In this document: piece after piece, positions 15,844 through 26,000 of the stretch
How positions within the stretch are numbered: the first letter of the stretch is position 1
How the letters are laid out: the number at the start of each line of letters is the position of its first letter
Assembly (NCBI GenBank): GCA_002471225.1
Contig: DKPO01000020.1
Location: 127,276-188,392, forward strand
Origin: Porphyromonadaceae bacterium UBA7332
GTDB taxonomy: Bacteria; Bacteroidota; Bacteroidia; Bacteroidales; UBA7332
Length of the DNA: 61,117 nucleotides
Reading direction: 5' to 3'
The notes under the pieces: generated by a model
The model's database searches: none
What the model was told of the DNA's origin: nothing
Seen by the model: only the letters and a program-made list of their open reading frames with translations
Position numbers and translations under genes: made by a program

Positions 15844-18800
15844 TTAATCAATTAGTTTAAGGATGTAGTAAACAAATACTTTATGGAGTGGCTTTTCTTC
15901 GTAATAATGTCTCAGGACTTCTTCGTTACTTTTAATTTTACTGTTAATCAGTCTGCTTATGACCGGATTCAGGTTTCCGTAAACGCCAAGCATACCCGGA
16001 ATAAGGAATCGTTTGATTCTTGGGTTGACCAGGAGTAAAGCTAATACTTTCGCCTGCTGATGATAATAGCTCGTAATCTTCAAAAGATCGTTCAGAACAG
16101 ACTGATCGGTTTTGTGTAATATTTTGTACATCGTAACGATCAGGTGCTCGATACGGTCTGCATATAGCTTTGTCTTTTCGGTAATAATCAGATCTAGATC
16201 TTTATCGAATTTCTTATTGATCAACTGATCATTATCATGGATAACCTGATCTCTGCACTGAATATATTTGTCAATACAAACCCCGATATCGTCTTTGACG
16301 CGGAGAAACTCTATACGTTCATGAATTTCATTTAGCGAACGGAGTATATCGTATGGGTTAGACAGGCGCAAAGACGCACGGATCTGAACCAGTTCGTTTA
16401 TTAACAATTCAGAGATTTCGTTTCGCTCTTCCCGTTCGTTTAAATAACGGGTTTGTTTCTGAATATATGATTCGGTCAGTTCGGTGAACTCAGGCGAATC
16501 GATTTTCCGGAGCATTATTTTCAGCTCGGCCAATCCTTTTTGTAATTCACTGAGCGGAACGTGTCCCGAATCTTCATTTATTTTGTTCAGAAGCTCGAAA
16601 ATACAGGAAGTAAGTCCATGGATACTGATGGCACCGCTCATTTGTTGTTGAATGGCATCCCGATCTGTGCGGAAAGTATTGTATTCCTGTATCCAGCTTT
16701 CGTTGATACTAACTTGTTTACGGATAAGATCAATATCATCTGATTTTAGAATCATCATGGATTCTTCCAGCAAAAGATCCTGTTCGTAAGCATGGATATT
16801 TGAAATCTGTGCGATTTGAGTTTCCAGCTTTTTGAGCAATCGTAAAGATATTTCCCGGTTGTGCAGAATAATTTTGGATGTCAGACTGCTGATAAGCTGA
16901 TTCAATTCTTTTTTTCTTTTTTTCGTTATATCTATCCGTTCAATTTCAGCTCTGAGTTGATCAATCTCTGCTTTTTCATGATCATTGGAAAGATTATAAT
17001 ACAACATCAATTCATCCGCACACGCTTTTAGTTCGTTCAATTGATTATTGAGCTGAACTCTGTTCATCTTTTTTCGTCTGTAATGTCTGAAAACAGCATA
17101 GATCACAAACAGAGCGGACAGGGCTGCGAACAGAAGTATATATTTTATTCCGACATTCAATCCCGGTGTAAATGTAATCCAGCGAGCTTCATCTTCCTGA
17201 TGAGGTGTCAGTCTCAAAACGCCCATATTTGACCCCAGAAACAAAGTCTGATCTTTCACATAAGCGGCAGCAGGGTTAAATCGAATATCGGTGTAGAATA
17301 AGCCTCCGTCATGCAGATAACCTGCCTGATCAGAGATAATCTTACGTATTCCGGCATCTCCGATTGCATAAAACAGAGTATCGTTCAGATAAATAAGCTT
17401 ATGATAACCGCGTGTCTCAAGAGAGTCATTCGTTACGTGTGATAGTATATCGTGATTTGTCAGTGTAATTAACTGCGGAGGATAATCTCCTGTCACGATC
17501 AGGTCTTTAATCGATGCATGTTCACTTGTATGATCGATATATTTAAACGCTGTATCCCGGTTTGCGTAATACACACCGCTGTTTAGAGTGGATAAATACA
17601 AGGATTTTGAATGCGGAGCAGTGAAGAAGGATGTGACATAGCGGTGCTCAAAGCCGGCAACCGAATCCACTTCGTCAGTTTCCGGATTAATAACCCACAG
17701 TCCGTCCTGTATCCCGAAAAACAATTGAGTCTGATTACCCTGATTCTTTAAATACGCAGCCGTAATCTTATGTTTGGATTTATGGATTAAACGAGGTTTA
17801 TGAAAAAACGTGTTTTTGAGCAGAAAGCGCGAAACGGCCAACTCTTTGATCTCATTCTTGCTGTTGCAGTAATAAAGCTTATCACCGTCCGTACTCATCC
17901 AGCTGATCTGTTCTTCGAGAGGGAATGTATAAATAGGGTTGGCTACCGATTCTCCCTTATTTTGAAAATACAAATCATTACCGGAGGTAAGAAAGTATGA
18001 AACCTCACCGCTGTTGCAGGCTATTTTGATGATATCATTCCCGCTGAATACGCCCGTGTGTTTAGGTACACGCCAGATGGCATCTTCCATTAAGAGAATG
18101 GAGAAATCTTTCTGAAAGTCGGGCAGTATAACATTACGGCATTGATCTGCCATTTTCTTTCGCAACGGAACAACGCGGAAATCTTTAAGATTCTTGCTTA
18201 TAGCCATATTGTCGCGATCCGTCAGATAATGGACTCCTCCTGACTGATAATAGACTTTCGGAGAGAAAGGCAGATTGATACTCCGTATTATTTCCCCCGA
18301 AATCTCTGAAAGATAAAGCTTATTGCCTGACACGGCATACAGGGTATCTTTTGAAACCGATACATGATTGAAAGCCTGATCCGGCAGCTCGGTATGTGTA
18401 AGCTTGTTTGTCAGATCATAGGTCAGTAAGCCATGCTCGGTTGCTGCCCAAAGCTTGTTCAGGTGATTTGTACATATATTATAAGTAACAAAAGAATAGT
18501 TGTAAGTATTTGTCAGCTCGCCGACAGAAGGGTAGAGTAAGCTCAGAGTATCATTCGGATTGTTCTGATCAAGCAAGTACATACCTTGCGTCGTAGCCAG
18601 GAATAGTGAATCACCGCTCTGACAAATATCATAAGTTGAATATCTGTCACCTTTAGCAGGGATCGTATAGGTTTTTAGTTTAACCAGGCTGTTTCCCTTC
18701 AACTCCCATTTCTGTAGTCCGGAATTACGGATACCGATCCATAAAATAGAATGGCCATCTGCCGTGCGACTCTCCAGGACTTTGTAGATGCGGTCGGTCC

Positions 18801-19038
18801 CCACATCAAAAGCTTCGGGATGGTTTCCCGAAACACGCCAGAGTCTGCCCGTTTCGCTTCCGACCCAGATCGTATGATCTTCTCCCGAAGATACAGAAGT
18901 CGTTTTCTCATCAAAATACAACTCCGTTTCTCCCAGTGAATGCATACTCGTTTTTTCGTCACATCCGGCAAAAATCAGTATCGCAAGTAATAAAAAGTTA
19001 ATTGTCCAACAACAATTTGGTTTGATCTTAATCAACAT
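15844..19038 (-). CDS. Giant membrane sensor: lipobox, beta-propeller, one TM, long coiled coil
   Basis: A 1064-residue protein. The N-terminus ends in a lipobox (FAGC, Cys26). Residues about 45-620 consist of repeated propeller blades of the two-component-regulator propeller type ('TIWVGSETGRLWRV', 'SILWIGIRNSGLQKW', 'HLNKLWAATEHGLLTYDL'). A single transmembrane helix lies at about 630-650 followed by basic residues. About 330 residues of heptad-rich helix then lead to a compact C-terminal segment (about 985-1064). In hybrid two-component systems such a propeller feeds a histidine kinase; here I find no H-box, no N/G ATP boxes and no helix-turn-helix. It is monocistronic, with its own terminator and a -7 box at 19137-19144. 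Signalling role is inferred from the architecture. Confidence 0.8.
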   Translation of the reverse strand: MLIKIKPNCCWTINFLLLAILIFAGCDEKTSMHSLGETELYFDEKTTSVSSGEDHTIWVGSETGRLWRVSGNHPEAFDVGTDRIYKVLESRTADGHSILWIGIRNSGLQKWELKGNSLVKLKTYTIPAKGDRYSTYDICQSGDSLFLATTQGMYLLDQNNPNDTLSLLYPSVGELTNTYNYSFVTYNICTNHLNKLWAATEHGLLTYDLTNKLTHTELPDQAFNHVSVSKDTLYAVSGNKLYLSEISGEIIRSINLPFSPKVYYQSGGVHYLTDRDNMAISKNLKDFRVVPLRKKMADQCRNVILPDFQKDFSILLMEDAIWRVPKHTGVFSGNDIIKIACNSGEVSYFLTSGNDLYFQNKGESVANPIYTFPLEEQISWMSTDGDKLYYCNSKNEIKELAVSRFLLKNTFFHKPRLIHKSKHKITAAYLKNQGNQTQLFFGIQDGLWVINPETDEVDSVAGFEHRYVTSFFTAPHSKSLYLSTLNSGVYYANRDTAFKYIDHTSEHASIKDLIVTGDYPPQLITLTNHDILSHVTNDSLETRGYHKLIYLNDTLFYAIGDAGIRKIISDQAGYLHDGGLFYTDIRFNPAAAYVKDQTLFLGSNMGVLRLTPHQEDEARWITFTPGLNVGIKYILLFAALSALFVIYAVFRHYRRKKMNRVQLNNQLNELKACADELMLYYNLSNDHEKAEIDQLRAEIERIDITKKRKKELNQLISSLTSKIILHNREISLRLLKKLETQIAQISNIHAYEQDLLLEESMMILKSDDIDLIRKQVSINESWIQEYNTFRTDRDAIQQQMSGAISIHGLTSCIFELLNKINEDSGHVPLSELQKGLAELKIMLRKIDSPEFTELTESYIQKQTRYLNEREERNEISELLINELVQIRASLRLSNPYDILRSLNEIHERIEFLRVKDDIGVCIDKYIQCRDQVIHDNDQLINKKFDKDLDLIITEKTKLYADRIEHLIVTMYKILHKTDQSVLNDLLKITSYYHQQAKVLALLLVNPRIKRFLIPGMLGVYGNLNPVISRLINSKIKSNEEVLRHYYEEKPLHKVFVYYILKLID

Positions 19039-19136
19039 AATATTCTGTTAGTTTTTCTGTTCCGCATCCTTAGACTATAAATAGATAAGTATAATCCGTA
19101 TCATCGTTATTTAAGTGAATTCTTTAACAAGAGGGG

Positions 19137-19144
19137 CAAAAGTA
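19137..19144 (-). promoter_or_regulatory. Candidate -7 element of the propeller-sensor gene
   Basis: Minus-strand TACTTTTG matches TAnnTTTG and would give a leader of roughly 90 bases. No -33 partner at the right spacing was seen. Confidence 0.4.
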
Positions 19145-19507
19145 AAAAGTTTAGCCAAATAACGACCGTATATGTAAATTAAATAAATTGAAATGTGGTA
19201 AGCCTTTCTTTCTTGAAAAAATAGAAAGTATCCTACTTGTTAAGTTGAAAAGGGATTCAGCGGGTAAGATAGATAAAGGAGCTTTGTTAAAAGTACAGGA
19301 AATGCCTCTTTTTGCTGACTATTTGCATTTTTCTAATCGCTCAGAATGGCGTATTTTTTTCTTCCGGGATTCTGTCTGTGAATATGCTCTGTAAGTGTAT
19401 TTATGTAAAGTATTGATAATCAATAGTAAAGGTTTTTGTTTGAAATCTGGAAGGCGATTTCTGATCCAAATGCATGTTTTATGAGATTTTGATACGTATC
19501 TAAGCAA

Positions 19508-19547
19508 AAAAACAAAGGGCGAAAATTTAAAAACAAAGGGCGAAAAT
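19508..19547 (+). repeat. Two 19-base direct repeats
   Basis: AAAAACAAAGGGCGAAAAT occurs at 19508-19526 and again at 19529-19547, a 21-base period. Nothing in the sequence tells its role. Confidence 0.75.
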
Positions 19548-19825
19548 AAAAAGATATACCGTATAAATTTGAAGATACGGTGTGTCTCTTCAAAACAGAC
19601 GGTATTTCGTCTGAAATCAGGCATCATACTGTCTGAATTCAACGTCTGAACCGTTCTTTTTCTCTCGGCTTTGCTCCCGTTCGGAGAGGTCTGAAAAGTA
19701 GCAAAAAGACAGCTGATAGCCTCTTTTGCTAACCGGGCTTTTTTTGACTACATCATCCTTAAGGTATCAAACTGGTTAAGTTTTTTCTGCTACTGTTAAA
19801 ATATCCGCTTAGGCTCTCTCTGACA

Positions 19826-19873
19826 ATCCGGATAAGGGGCAATTACCTACTTTTGGGTAAGTTTTTATCCCGA
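19826..19873 (+). terminator. Nested hairpin, possible terminator or scar
   Basis: GGATAA (19830-19835) pairs with TTATCC (19865-19870), and inside it TTACCT pairs with GGGTAA, followed by GTTTTT. It could end a transcript entering from the left, but no plus-strand gene lies upstream. Confidence 0.4.
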
Positions 19874-19875
19874 TT

Positions 19876-20049
19876 CACACGAAGCAAAACGCGAAGCATC
19901 ACACGAAGCAAAATTACATGCTTTTTTAGTGTTGGAAATGATACTTAAACCCTTTGTGGATCCTTGTTTGAAAGAACGTTTCAAAACCTTTGTTTTGGAG
20001 GTAAAATGAGAGGTAAAAACGAAGCATCGCACAAAGCATCACACGAACA
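19876..20049 (+). repeat. Short interspersed CACACGAAGCA words
   Basis: The 11-base word occurs at 19876-19886 and 19900-19910 (24-base period), with a variant CACACGAACA at 20040-20049; related GAAGCATC words lie between. Spacers are too short and irregular for CRISPR. Confidence 0.6.
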
Positions 20050-20200
20050 TAATCTAAATATATAATATCTATAGAGAAGAAGAAGGAATAAAAGAAAATG
20101 CAAAAAGCTTTGAAATGGATTGAGTCGATGTGGGGAATAAGTGACGAAGGGCAGAGCTTGAAAAATGGGTATAGGGTATGGATCTTAATGAAAGTATTTC

Positions 20201-20208
20201 TATCTTTG
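20201..20208 (+). promoter_or_regulatory. Candidate -7 element for the R-M operon
   Basis: TATCTTTG fits TAnnTTTG and lies 78 bases before hsdM. The -33 box is weak. Confidence 0.4.
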
Positions 20209-20285
20209 TAGAAAGACTAACGGAACTAAAAAAATGCTTTGGTTAGTCCGAAGGATTCAATAATAATTCAAACACAGCATAGTAA

Positions 20286-21815
20286 ATGGAAACTAAAATA
20301 ACACAGGACGATATAAACAAAGTGGTTTGGAAGGCTTGCGATACGTTTCGCGGAGTCATCGATCCCAGCCAGTACAAGGATTATATCCTGACGATGCTCT
20401 TTCTCAAATACGTCAGCGATGTGGACAAATCCAAGTATGCCGAGTATCTTGGCCGCTATGGGGGCGATGAGGACAGAGCGCGTCGTGCCATGCGCCACGA
20501 AAGGTTTGTCGTTCCTGCCAACAGTACGTTTGACTACCTGTTTGAACATCGTAACGAGAGCAATATCGGCGAGCTGATCGATATCGCGCTGGCTGACCTG
20601 GAAGAGGCGAACCGCGAGAAACTGAGCAGTGAGGACGGTAGCGGAATTTTCCGTAATATCAGTTTCAACAGCAGTAATCTGGGCGAGGCGAAGGACAAGA
20701 ATACCCGTCTGAAGAATCTGCTGATAGACTTTGCCGACGAGCGATTGCAGTTTGATGAGAGTCACCTGGCTAACAATGATGTGATCGGTGATGCCTACAT
20801 GTATCTGGTTTCGACTTTTGCGGGCGAATCGGGTAAGAAAGCGGGTGAGTTCTTTACGCCGGCGGAGGTTTCGACGTTGTTGGCGCGGCTGACTAAAAGT
20901 GCGCCGGGTGCCCGTATCTGCGATCCCACTTGCGGATCGGGGTCTTTGCTTATCAAGGCGGGGCGTGAGGTCGGAAACAATAATTTTTCGCTTTACGGAC
21001 AAGAGCTGAACGGCAGTACCTGGGCACTGGCTATGATGAATATGTTGTTGCACGGATTCGACAGCGCCACGATACGTTGGGGCGATACACTGCGTAATCC
21101 GAAGCTGAAAGAGGGTGATGCTCTGATGAAGTTTGACACGGTGGTGGCTAACCCGCCTTTCTCGCTCGATAAATGGGGCGCAGATGAAGCAGAACATGAT
21201 CCGCACAATCGTTTCTGGCGCGGGACTCCTCCGAAGAGTAAAGGAGACTGGGCTTTTATCAGTCACATGCTTGAAGTGGCCTACGAGGGACATGGTAAAG
21301 TGGGCGTGGTTGTTCCGCACGGTGTTCTGTTTCGCGGGGCTGGCGAGGGGAAAATCCGTAAGCAGACAATTGACGAGAATATACTGGAAGCGGTGATCGG
21401 ACTTCCTGCGAATCTGTTTTTCGGGACCGGTATTCCGGCGGCTATTATGCTTTTCAATAAAGGTAAGAAGAGTGATCATGTTTTGTTTATCGATGCGAGT
21501 CGTGAGTTTGAGTCCGGGAAGAATCAGAACAAACTGCGCGAACAAGATCTGACGCATATTGTCGATACTTACCGCCGTTTTGCTGAAGGTTCTTTACCGG
21601 CAGGTGTGGCAGAAGATAAATACGCTTATGTGGCAACTCGCGAAGAGATTGCAGAAAACGACTACAACCTGAATATTCCGCGCTATGTGGATACCTACGA
21701 GGAGGAAGAGCTGATTGATATCGCTGCGGTGCAGAAAGAGATCGCTTCGCTGGAAACGGAACTGGAGTCGGTGCAGGCGAAAATGAAGTCTTACTTAACG
21801 GAACTGGGGTACTAA
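20286..21815 (+). CDS. hsdM: Type I restriction-modification DNA methyltransferase subunit HsdM
   Basis: A 509-residue N6-adenine methyltransferase. An N-terminal helical HsdM domain (1-135) precedes the catalytic domain, which opens with 'GEFFTPAEVSTLL' and holds the AdoMet-binding motif DPTCGSGS (213-220) and the catalytic motif NPPF (289-292). The C-terminus ends in a coiled coil that would contact HsdS. Two HsdM with one HsdS modify the host recognition site; adding HsdR makes the nuclease. It opens the operon, with hsdS 5 bases downstream. Base composition is richer in GC than in the flanking sensor and sialic-acid genes, suggesting acquisition. Confidence 0.97.
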   Translation: METKITQDDINKVVWKACDTFRGVIDPSQYKDYILTMLFLKYVSDVDKSKYAEYLGRYGGDEDRARRAMRHERFVVPANSTFDYLFEHRNESNIGELIDIALADLEEANREKLSSEDGSGIFRNISFNSSNLGEAKDKNTRLKNLLIDFADERLQFDESHLANNDVIGDAYMYLVSTFAGESGKKAGEFFTPAEVSTLLARLTKSAPGARICDPTCGSGSLLIKAGREVGNNNFSLYGQELNGSTWALAMMNMLLHGFDSATIRWGDTLRNPKLKEGDALMKFDTVVANPPFSLDKWGADEAEHDPHNRFWRGTPPKSKGDWAFISHMLEVAYEGHGKVGVVVPHGVLFRGAGEGKIRKQTIDENILEAVIGLPANLFFGTGIPAAIMLFNKGKKSDHVLFIDASREFESGKNQNKLREQDLTHIVDTYRRFAEGSLPAGVAEDKYAYVATREEIAENDYNLNIPRYVDTYEEEELIDIAAVQKEIASLETELESVQAKMKSYLTELGY

Positions 21816-21820
21816 GGGTT

Positions 21821-23023
21821 ATGGAAGGAAAAAATAAACAGATCCCTGCGGGATATAAAGATTCGCCTTTAGGTATTATTCCGGTTGAGTGGGAGGTGAA
21901 GAGGTTGGGTGAGATGTGTACTAAGATTGGAAGTGGAGTTACTCCTAAAGGAGGAGAAACTGTTTACTCAGAACAAGGACATTTTTTTATTAGAAGTCAA
22001 AATGTAGGTTGGGGACAATTACTTTTGGATGATGTTGCATACATTGATGATGAAATACATAAGAAGCAGATCGCAACTGAGTTGAAATATAAAGATGTTT
22101 TATTGAATATAACAGGAGCATCGATTGGGCGAAGTGTAACTGTTTCAGATAATATTGTTGGTGGAAATGTTAATCAACATGTTTGCATTATTAGACCAAA
22201 ATCGATATTGGATTCTGACTTTTTATGTTTTTTCTTGATCTCGTCTCAAGGTCAGAAAATGATAGATAGTTATCAAGCTGGTGGCAATAGACAAGGATTA
22301 AACTTTGAACAAATACGATCTTTTGTAATCTCTCTCCCTCCACTACCCGAACAACAACGCATAGCGGAAGTTTTGGGAGCTTGGGATCAAGGAATCGAAT
22401 TGCAGGCAAAGTTGGTAGAATCACTTCAAAAGCGTAAGCGTGCTCTAATGCAACAATTGCTGACGGGTAAAAAACGATTGAAGGGGTTTGATCAGGCTTG
22501 GAAGAAGGTGAAGTTAGGGGAGATAGCTGATATTAAAAAAGGAAAAGCTTTATCATCAAAAGATATTATTGAAGGTGTTTATCCTGTAATCGCAGGAGGA
22601 AAGTCAAGTCCATATTCACATATTTCTTTCACAGATGAACATTGTATAACGATTAGTGCCAGTGGTGCTTATGCGGGTTATGTGTCGTATCATGATTATA
22701 AAATATGGGCATCAGATTGTTCTGTAGTGTATGCAAAAGAAAAAAAATCAAGTATCGCTTTTTTATTTCAATTATTGTCTTTCCAACAATATTTTATATA
22801 TTCTTTGCAAAGTGGAGGTGCACAACCTCATATCTTTCCTAAAGATATATCAGGGATAAATCAAATGACTCCTCCTCTTCCCGAACAGCAAGCTATAGCC
22901 GAAATATTAACGGCAGCAGATCGGGAGATTGAATTAGCACAAAAGAAACTGGAAGTATTACGCGAGCAGAAGCGCGGGCTGATGCAGCAATTGCTTACGG
23001 GTAAGAAACGACTGAAAGTATAA
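21821..23023 (+). CDS. hsdS: Type I restriction-modification specificity subunit HsdS
   Basis: A 400-residue protein made of two similar halves. Each has a target recognition domain (about 20-170 and 228-345) followed by a conserved helical spacer beginning LPEQQ (about 175 and 352) and ending in 'LMQQLLTGKKRLK'. The two recognition domains read the two halves of a bipartite DNA site. They are markedly more AT-rich than the conserved parts and than hsdM and hsdR, as expected for exchangeable recognition modules. A 39-base imperfect direct repeat encodes the two spacer ends (22444-22482 and 22979-23017). The recognition sequence cannot be predicted from the sequence alone. Confidence 0.96.
   Translation: MEGKNKQIPAGYKDSPLGIIPVEWEVKRLGEMCTKIGSGVTPKGGETVYSEQGHFFIRSQNVGWGQLLLDDVAYIDDEIHKKQIATELKYKDVLLNITGASIGRSVTVSDNIVGGNVNQHVCIIRPKSILDSDFLCFFLISSQGQKMIDSYQAGGNRQGLNFEQIRSFVISLPPLPEQQRIAEVLGAWDQGIELQAKLVESLQKRKRALMQQLLTGKKRLKGFDQAWKKVKLGEIADIKKGKALSSKDIIEGVYPVIAGGKSSPYSHISFTDEHCITISASGAYAGYVSYHDYKIWASDCSVVYAKEKKSSIAFLFQLLSFQQYFIYSLQSGGAQPHIFPKDISGINQMTPPLPEQQAIAEILTAADREIELAQKKLEVLREQKRGLMQQLLTGKKRLKV
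22444..23017 (+). repeat. 39-base direct repeat pair within hsdS
   Basis: Copies at 22444-22482 and 22979-23017 (535 bases apart) differ at a handful of mostly synonymous positions and encode the 'LMQQLLTGKKRLK' spacer end. Recombination between them would delete or swap the second recognition domain. Confidence 0.8.
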
Positions 23024-23061
23024 GACCGAATCGGAAAACTAAATAAACGTTTGACAGACTT

Positions 23062-26000
23062 ATGAATCTTTCCTTTTTAGAAGACCATATATCCCAGATT
23101 CCGGCTTTAATGCTATTGGAGAAATTAGGTTATACCTATCTGACTCCGGCAGAAGCTTTGGAGATGCGCGGAGGCAGTACGACGAATGTGCTGCTCGAAC
23201 CGATCTTGCGGAATCAATTGGAGAAAATCAATACCTTGCAGGTAAGTTCGACCCGAACGGCCGAATTTACCGCACAAAACATAGCGAGCGGCATCGAAGC
23301 CTTGCGTCATGTGCCGATGGCCGAAGGTTATGTGTCGGCCTCGCAGACGGTCTATGATTTGCTGACGGCGGGCAAGACGCTGGAGCAGAGTATAGAGGGT
23401 GATAAGAAGAGTTTCACGCTTCGCTATATCGATTGGGAAAACACGGAGAACAATGTGTTTCATGTGACCGAAGAGTTTGCGGTGAGTCGTGCGGGTATGA
23501 ATGAAACGTATCGTCCGGATATTGTATTGTTCGTAAACGGGATTCCGCTTTGTGTGATCGAATGTAAACGTCCCGATTTGAAGGAGTCATTGCAGCAGGC
23601 CGTGTCGCAACATCTGCGTAATCAGAAAGAAGACGGTATCCGTTCGCTTTATATCTATGCGGCCTTGTTGCTGAGCGTGGCTACGCAGCGGGCTTCATAC
23701 GGTACGACGGGAACGCCTGAGAAATTCTGGGCAAAATGGACCGAACAGTTTTCGGGTCGCGATGAGCAGGAGGTGTATAAACAGCACCTGGTAGAGAAAG
23801 TGAACGAAAGGCGTATGAACCCGAAACTCTTTGGTGAGCGTTTCGGGTATGTGCGCGGGCATTTCGAACGAATGCACGATGCGTTTATTACTCCTTCGGT
23901 GCAGGATGAATATCTCTACTCACTGTGTCGCCCGGATCGGTTGCTGAAACTTATGTACAGCTTTACGCTCTATGACGGCGGTATCCGTAAGGTCGCACGT
24001 TATCAGCAGTTTTTCGCGGTAGAGAAAACGATGGAGCGGATCGGTGGTCTGGCAGGAGGTAAGCGCAAAGGCGGTGTGATCTGGCATACGCAGGGAAGTG
24101 GTAAGTCGCTGACTATGGTGTTGCTGGCTCAGGCGATTGTGCTGGATAAAACGATTCGTAATCCGAAGATTATTCTGGTGACGGACCGGACGGATCTGGA
24201 CCGGCAAATCACGGCTACGTTCAGAAAATGTGGTACGCCGGTAGAGAATGCGCGGACGGGCAGCGAGCTGATCGAATTGCTCGGAAGTAAGAGCGATGCA
24301 GTGGTGACAACCATTATCAATAAATTTGAGACGGCGGTACGGGGAATCAAAAATCCGCTGACCGATCCGAATATTTTTGTATTGATTGACGAAGGACACC
24401 GGAGTCAGTATGGTGAGATGGGGATTAAGATGGAAAAGACGTTGCCGAATGCCTGCTTTATAGCGATGACGGGTACGCCTCTGATGAAAAAAGAGAAGAG
24501 TACGGCGCGTAAATTCGGCGGAGTGATTCAACCTGTTTATACGGTAGATCAGGCTGTGCAGGACGGTGCCGTGGTTCCGTTGCTTTACGAGGGACGCATG
24601 GTTCCGCAGCAGGTACACGAGCATACGCTGGATGTTTTCTTTGAGAAAGTTTGTGAGCCGCTGAGTGATTATCAGCGGGCGGACATGAAAAAGAAATTCA
24701 GCCGGGCAGACCAGCTTAATCAGACCGAACAGCGAATCCGTGCCATTGCATGGGATATCTCTCATCACTTCCGCGACAACTGGCAAGGAACGAAGTTTAA
24801 AGCGCAGTTGGTGGCTCCGCGTAAAAAGATTGCGATTCAATATAAGAAATTTCTGGATGAAATCGGTATCGTTTCATCAGAGGTGCTGATCACATCGCCC
24901 GATTCGCGTGAAGGCGAGGAAACGGCTTACGGTGATACGTCGAACACGGAGCTGGCTTTCTGGAAACGTATGATGGACGAACACGGTACCCCTAAAAAGT
25001 ATGAGACGAATATCGTGAGTCGCTTTAAAAACGACTCTCATCCTGAAATTATTATTGTGGTGGATAAACTGCTGACCGGATTTGACGAACCGAGAAATAC
25101 GGTACTTTATCTGGATCGGAAGCTGAAGGAGCATACTTTGCTGCAAGCCATTGCACGAGTCAATCGGGTATGTGACGATAAGGATTTTGGTTATATCGTG
25201 GATTACTACGGAGTGTTGGGTGCGCTGAATGATGCACTGGATATCTATAACGATTTTGATGCGGAAGATCTGGAAGGAGCTTTCACGGATATCGGGGAGG
25301 AGATAGCCAAGCTTCCGCAGAAATACTCGGAGCTTTGGGATCTTTTTAAAACGGTGAAGAATAAAAGAGATTTGGAGGCATACGGTGAGTTGTTGCGGGC
25401 GGAGGATATCCGTACGGAGTTTTACGAGAAACTGGCTGCTTATGCGCGTTCGCTGAAGGTGGCTCTTTCATCTATCGTATTTCACCAAACGAAAAGTGAA
25501 AAAGAGATCGGAATGTATAAGGAGGATCTGACGATGTTTATGAAACTTCGCAGTGCCGTGCAGGAAAGATATTCGGATACGATTGATTATAAGAAATACG
25601 AAGGCCAGATTCAGAAACTGATCGATACACATATCGAGAGCGGTGAGGTAAAGGTGATCACGGAACAGGTGAATATCTTCGATAAGGACCGTTTTGCGGA
25701 AGAGGTCGAAAAGGTGGAAGGAAAGGCCGCCAAAGCTGATATGATTGCTACGCGTACGGCTAAATATATCACGGAAAAAATGGATACGGATCCGGCTTTC
25801 TACAAAAAGTTTTCGCAACTGCTGAAAGAAACGATTGAAGCTTATGAGCAAGGGCGAATTGATGAATCGGTCTTTCTGAGTAAGGTTTCGGAATATAAGG
25901 ATCAGGTGCTGGCGCATACGGATGCGGAGCTGCCTGAAAAGATTCGGGAAAATCCATCGGCAAGGGCTTATTTCGGTATTAGTAAAGAGATTTATGAATC

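Larger units (their letters stand above)
19039..20285. other. 1.25-kb non-coding region with repeats and hairpins before the R-M operon
   Basis: No convincing gene is present; the short frames at 19188-19394 (+), 19319-19642 (-) and 20098-20211 (+) have no recognisable content. It contains a 19-base direct repeat pair (19508-19547), a nested hairpin (19826-19873), a hairpin CAAAAC/GTTTTG (19982-19997) and repeated CACACGAAGCA words (19876, 19900, variant at 20040). It may be the decayed border of the restriction island. Confidence 0.6.

Noticed and set aside
19319..19642. 107-codon minus-strand frame
   Set aside because: It spans the direct repeats and reads like low-complexity sequence; no support.
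19876..20049. CRISPR-like array
   Set aside because: The repeated words are only 11 bases and spacing is 24 and 140 bases; no spacer pattern and no cas gene.
20098..20211. 37-codon frame before hsdM
   Set aside because: Its end overlaps the candidate -7 box of hsdM and no family is recognised.
20268..21557. 429-codon minus-strand frame opposite hsdM
   Set aside because: It is the antisense shadow of a well-supported methyltransferase gene, with no recognisable protein content.
23920..24840. 306-codon minus-strand frame opposite hsdR
   Set aside because: Shadow of the HsdR motor domain; the sense frame holds all motifs.
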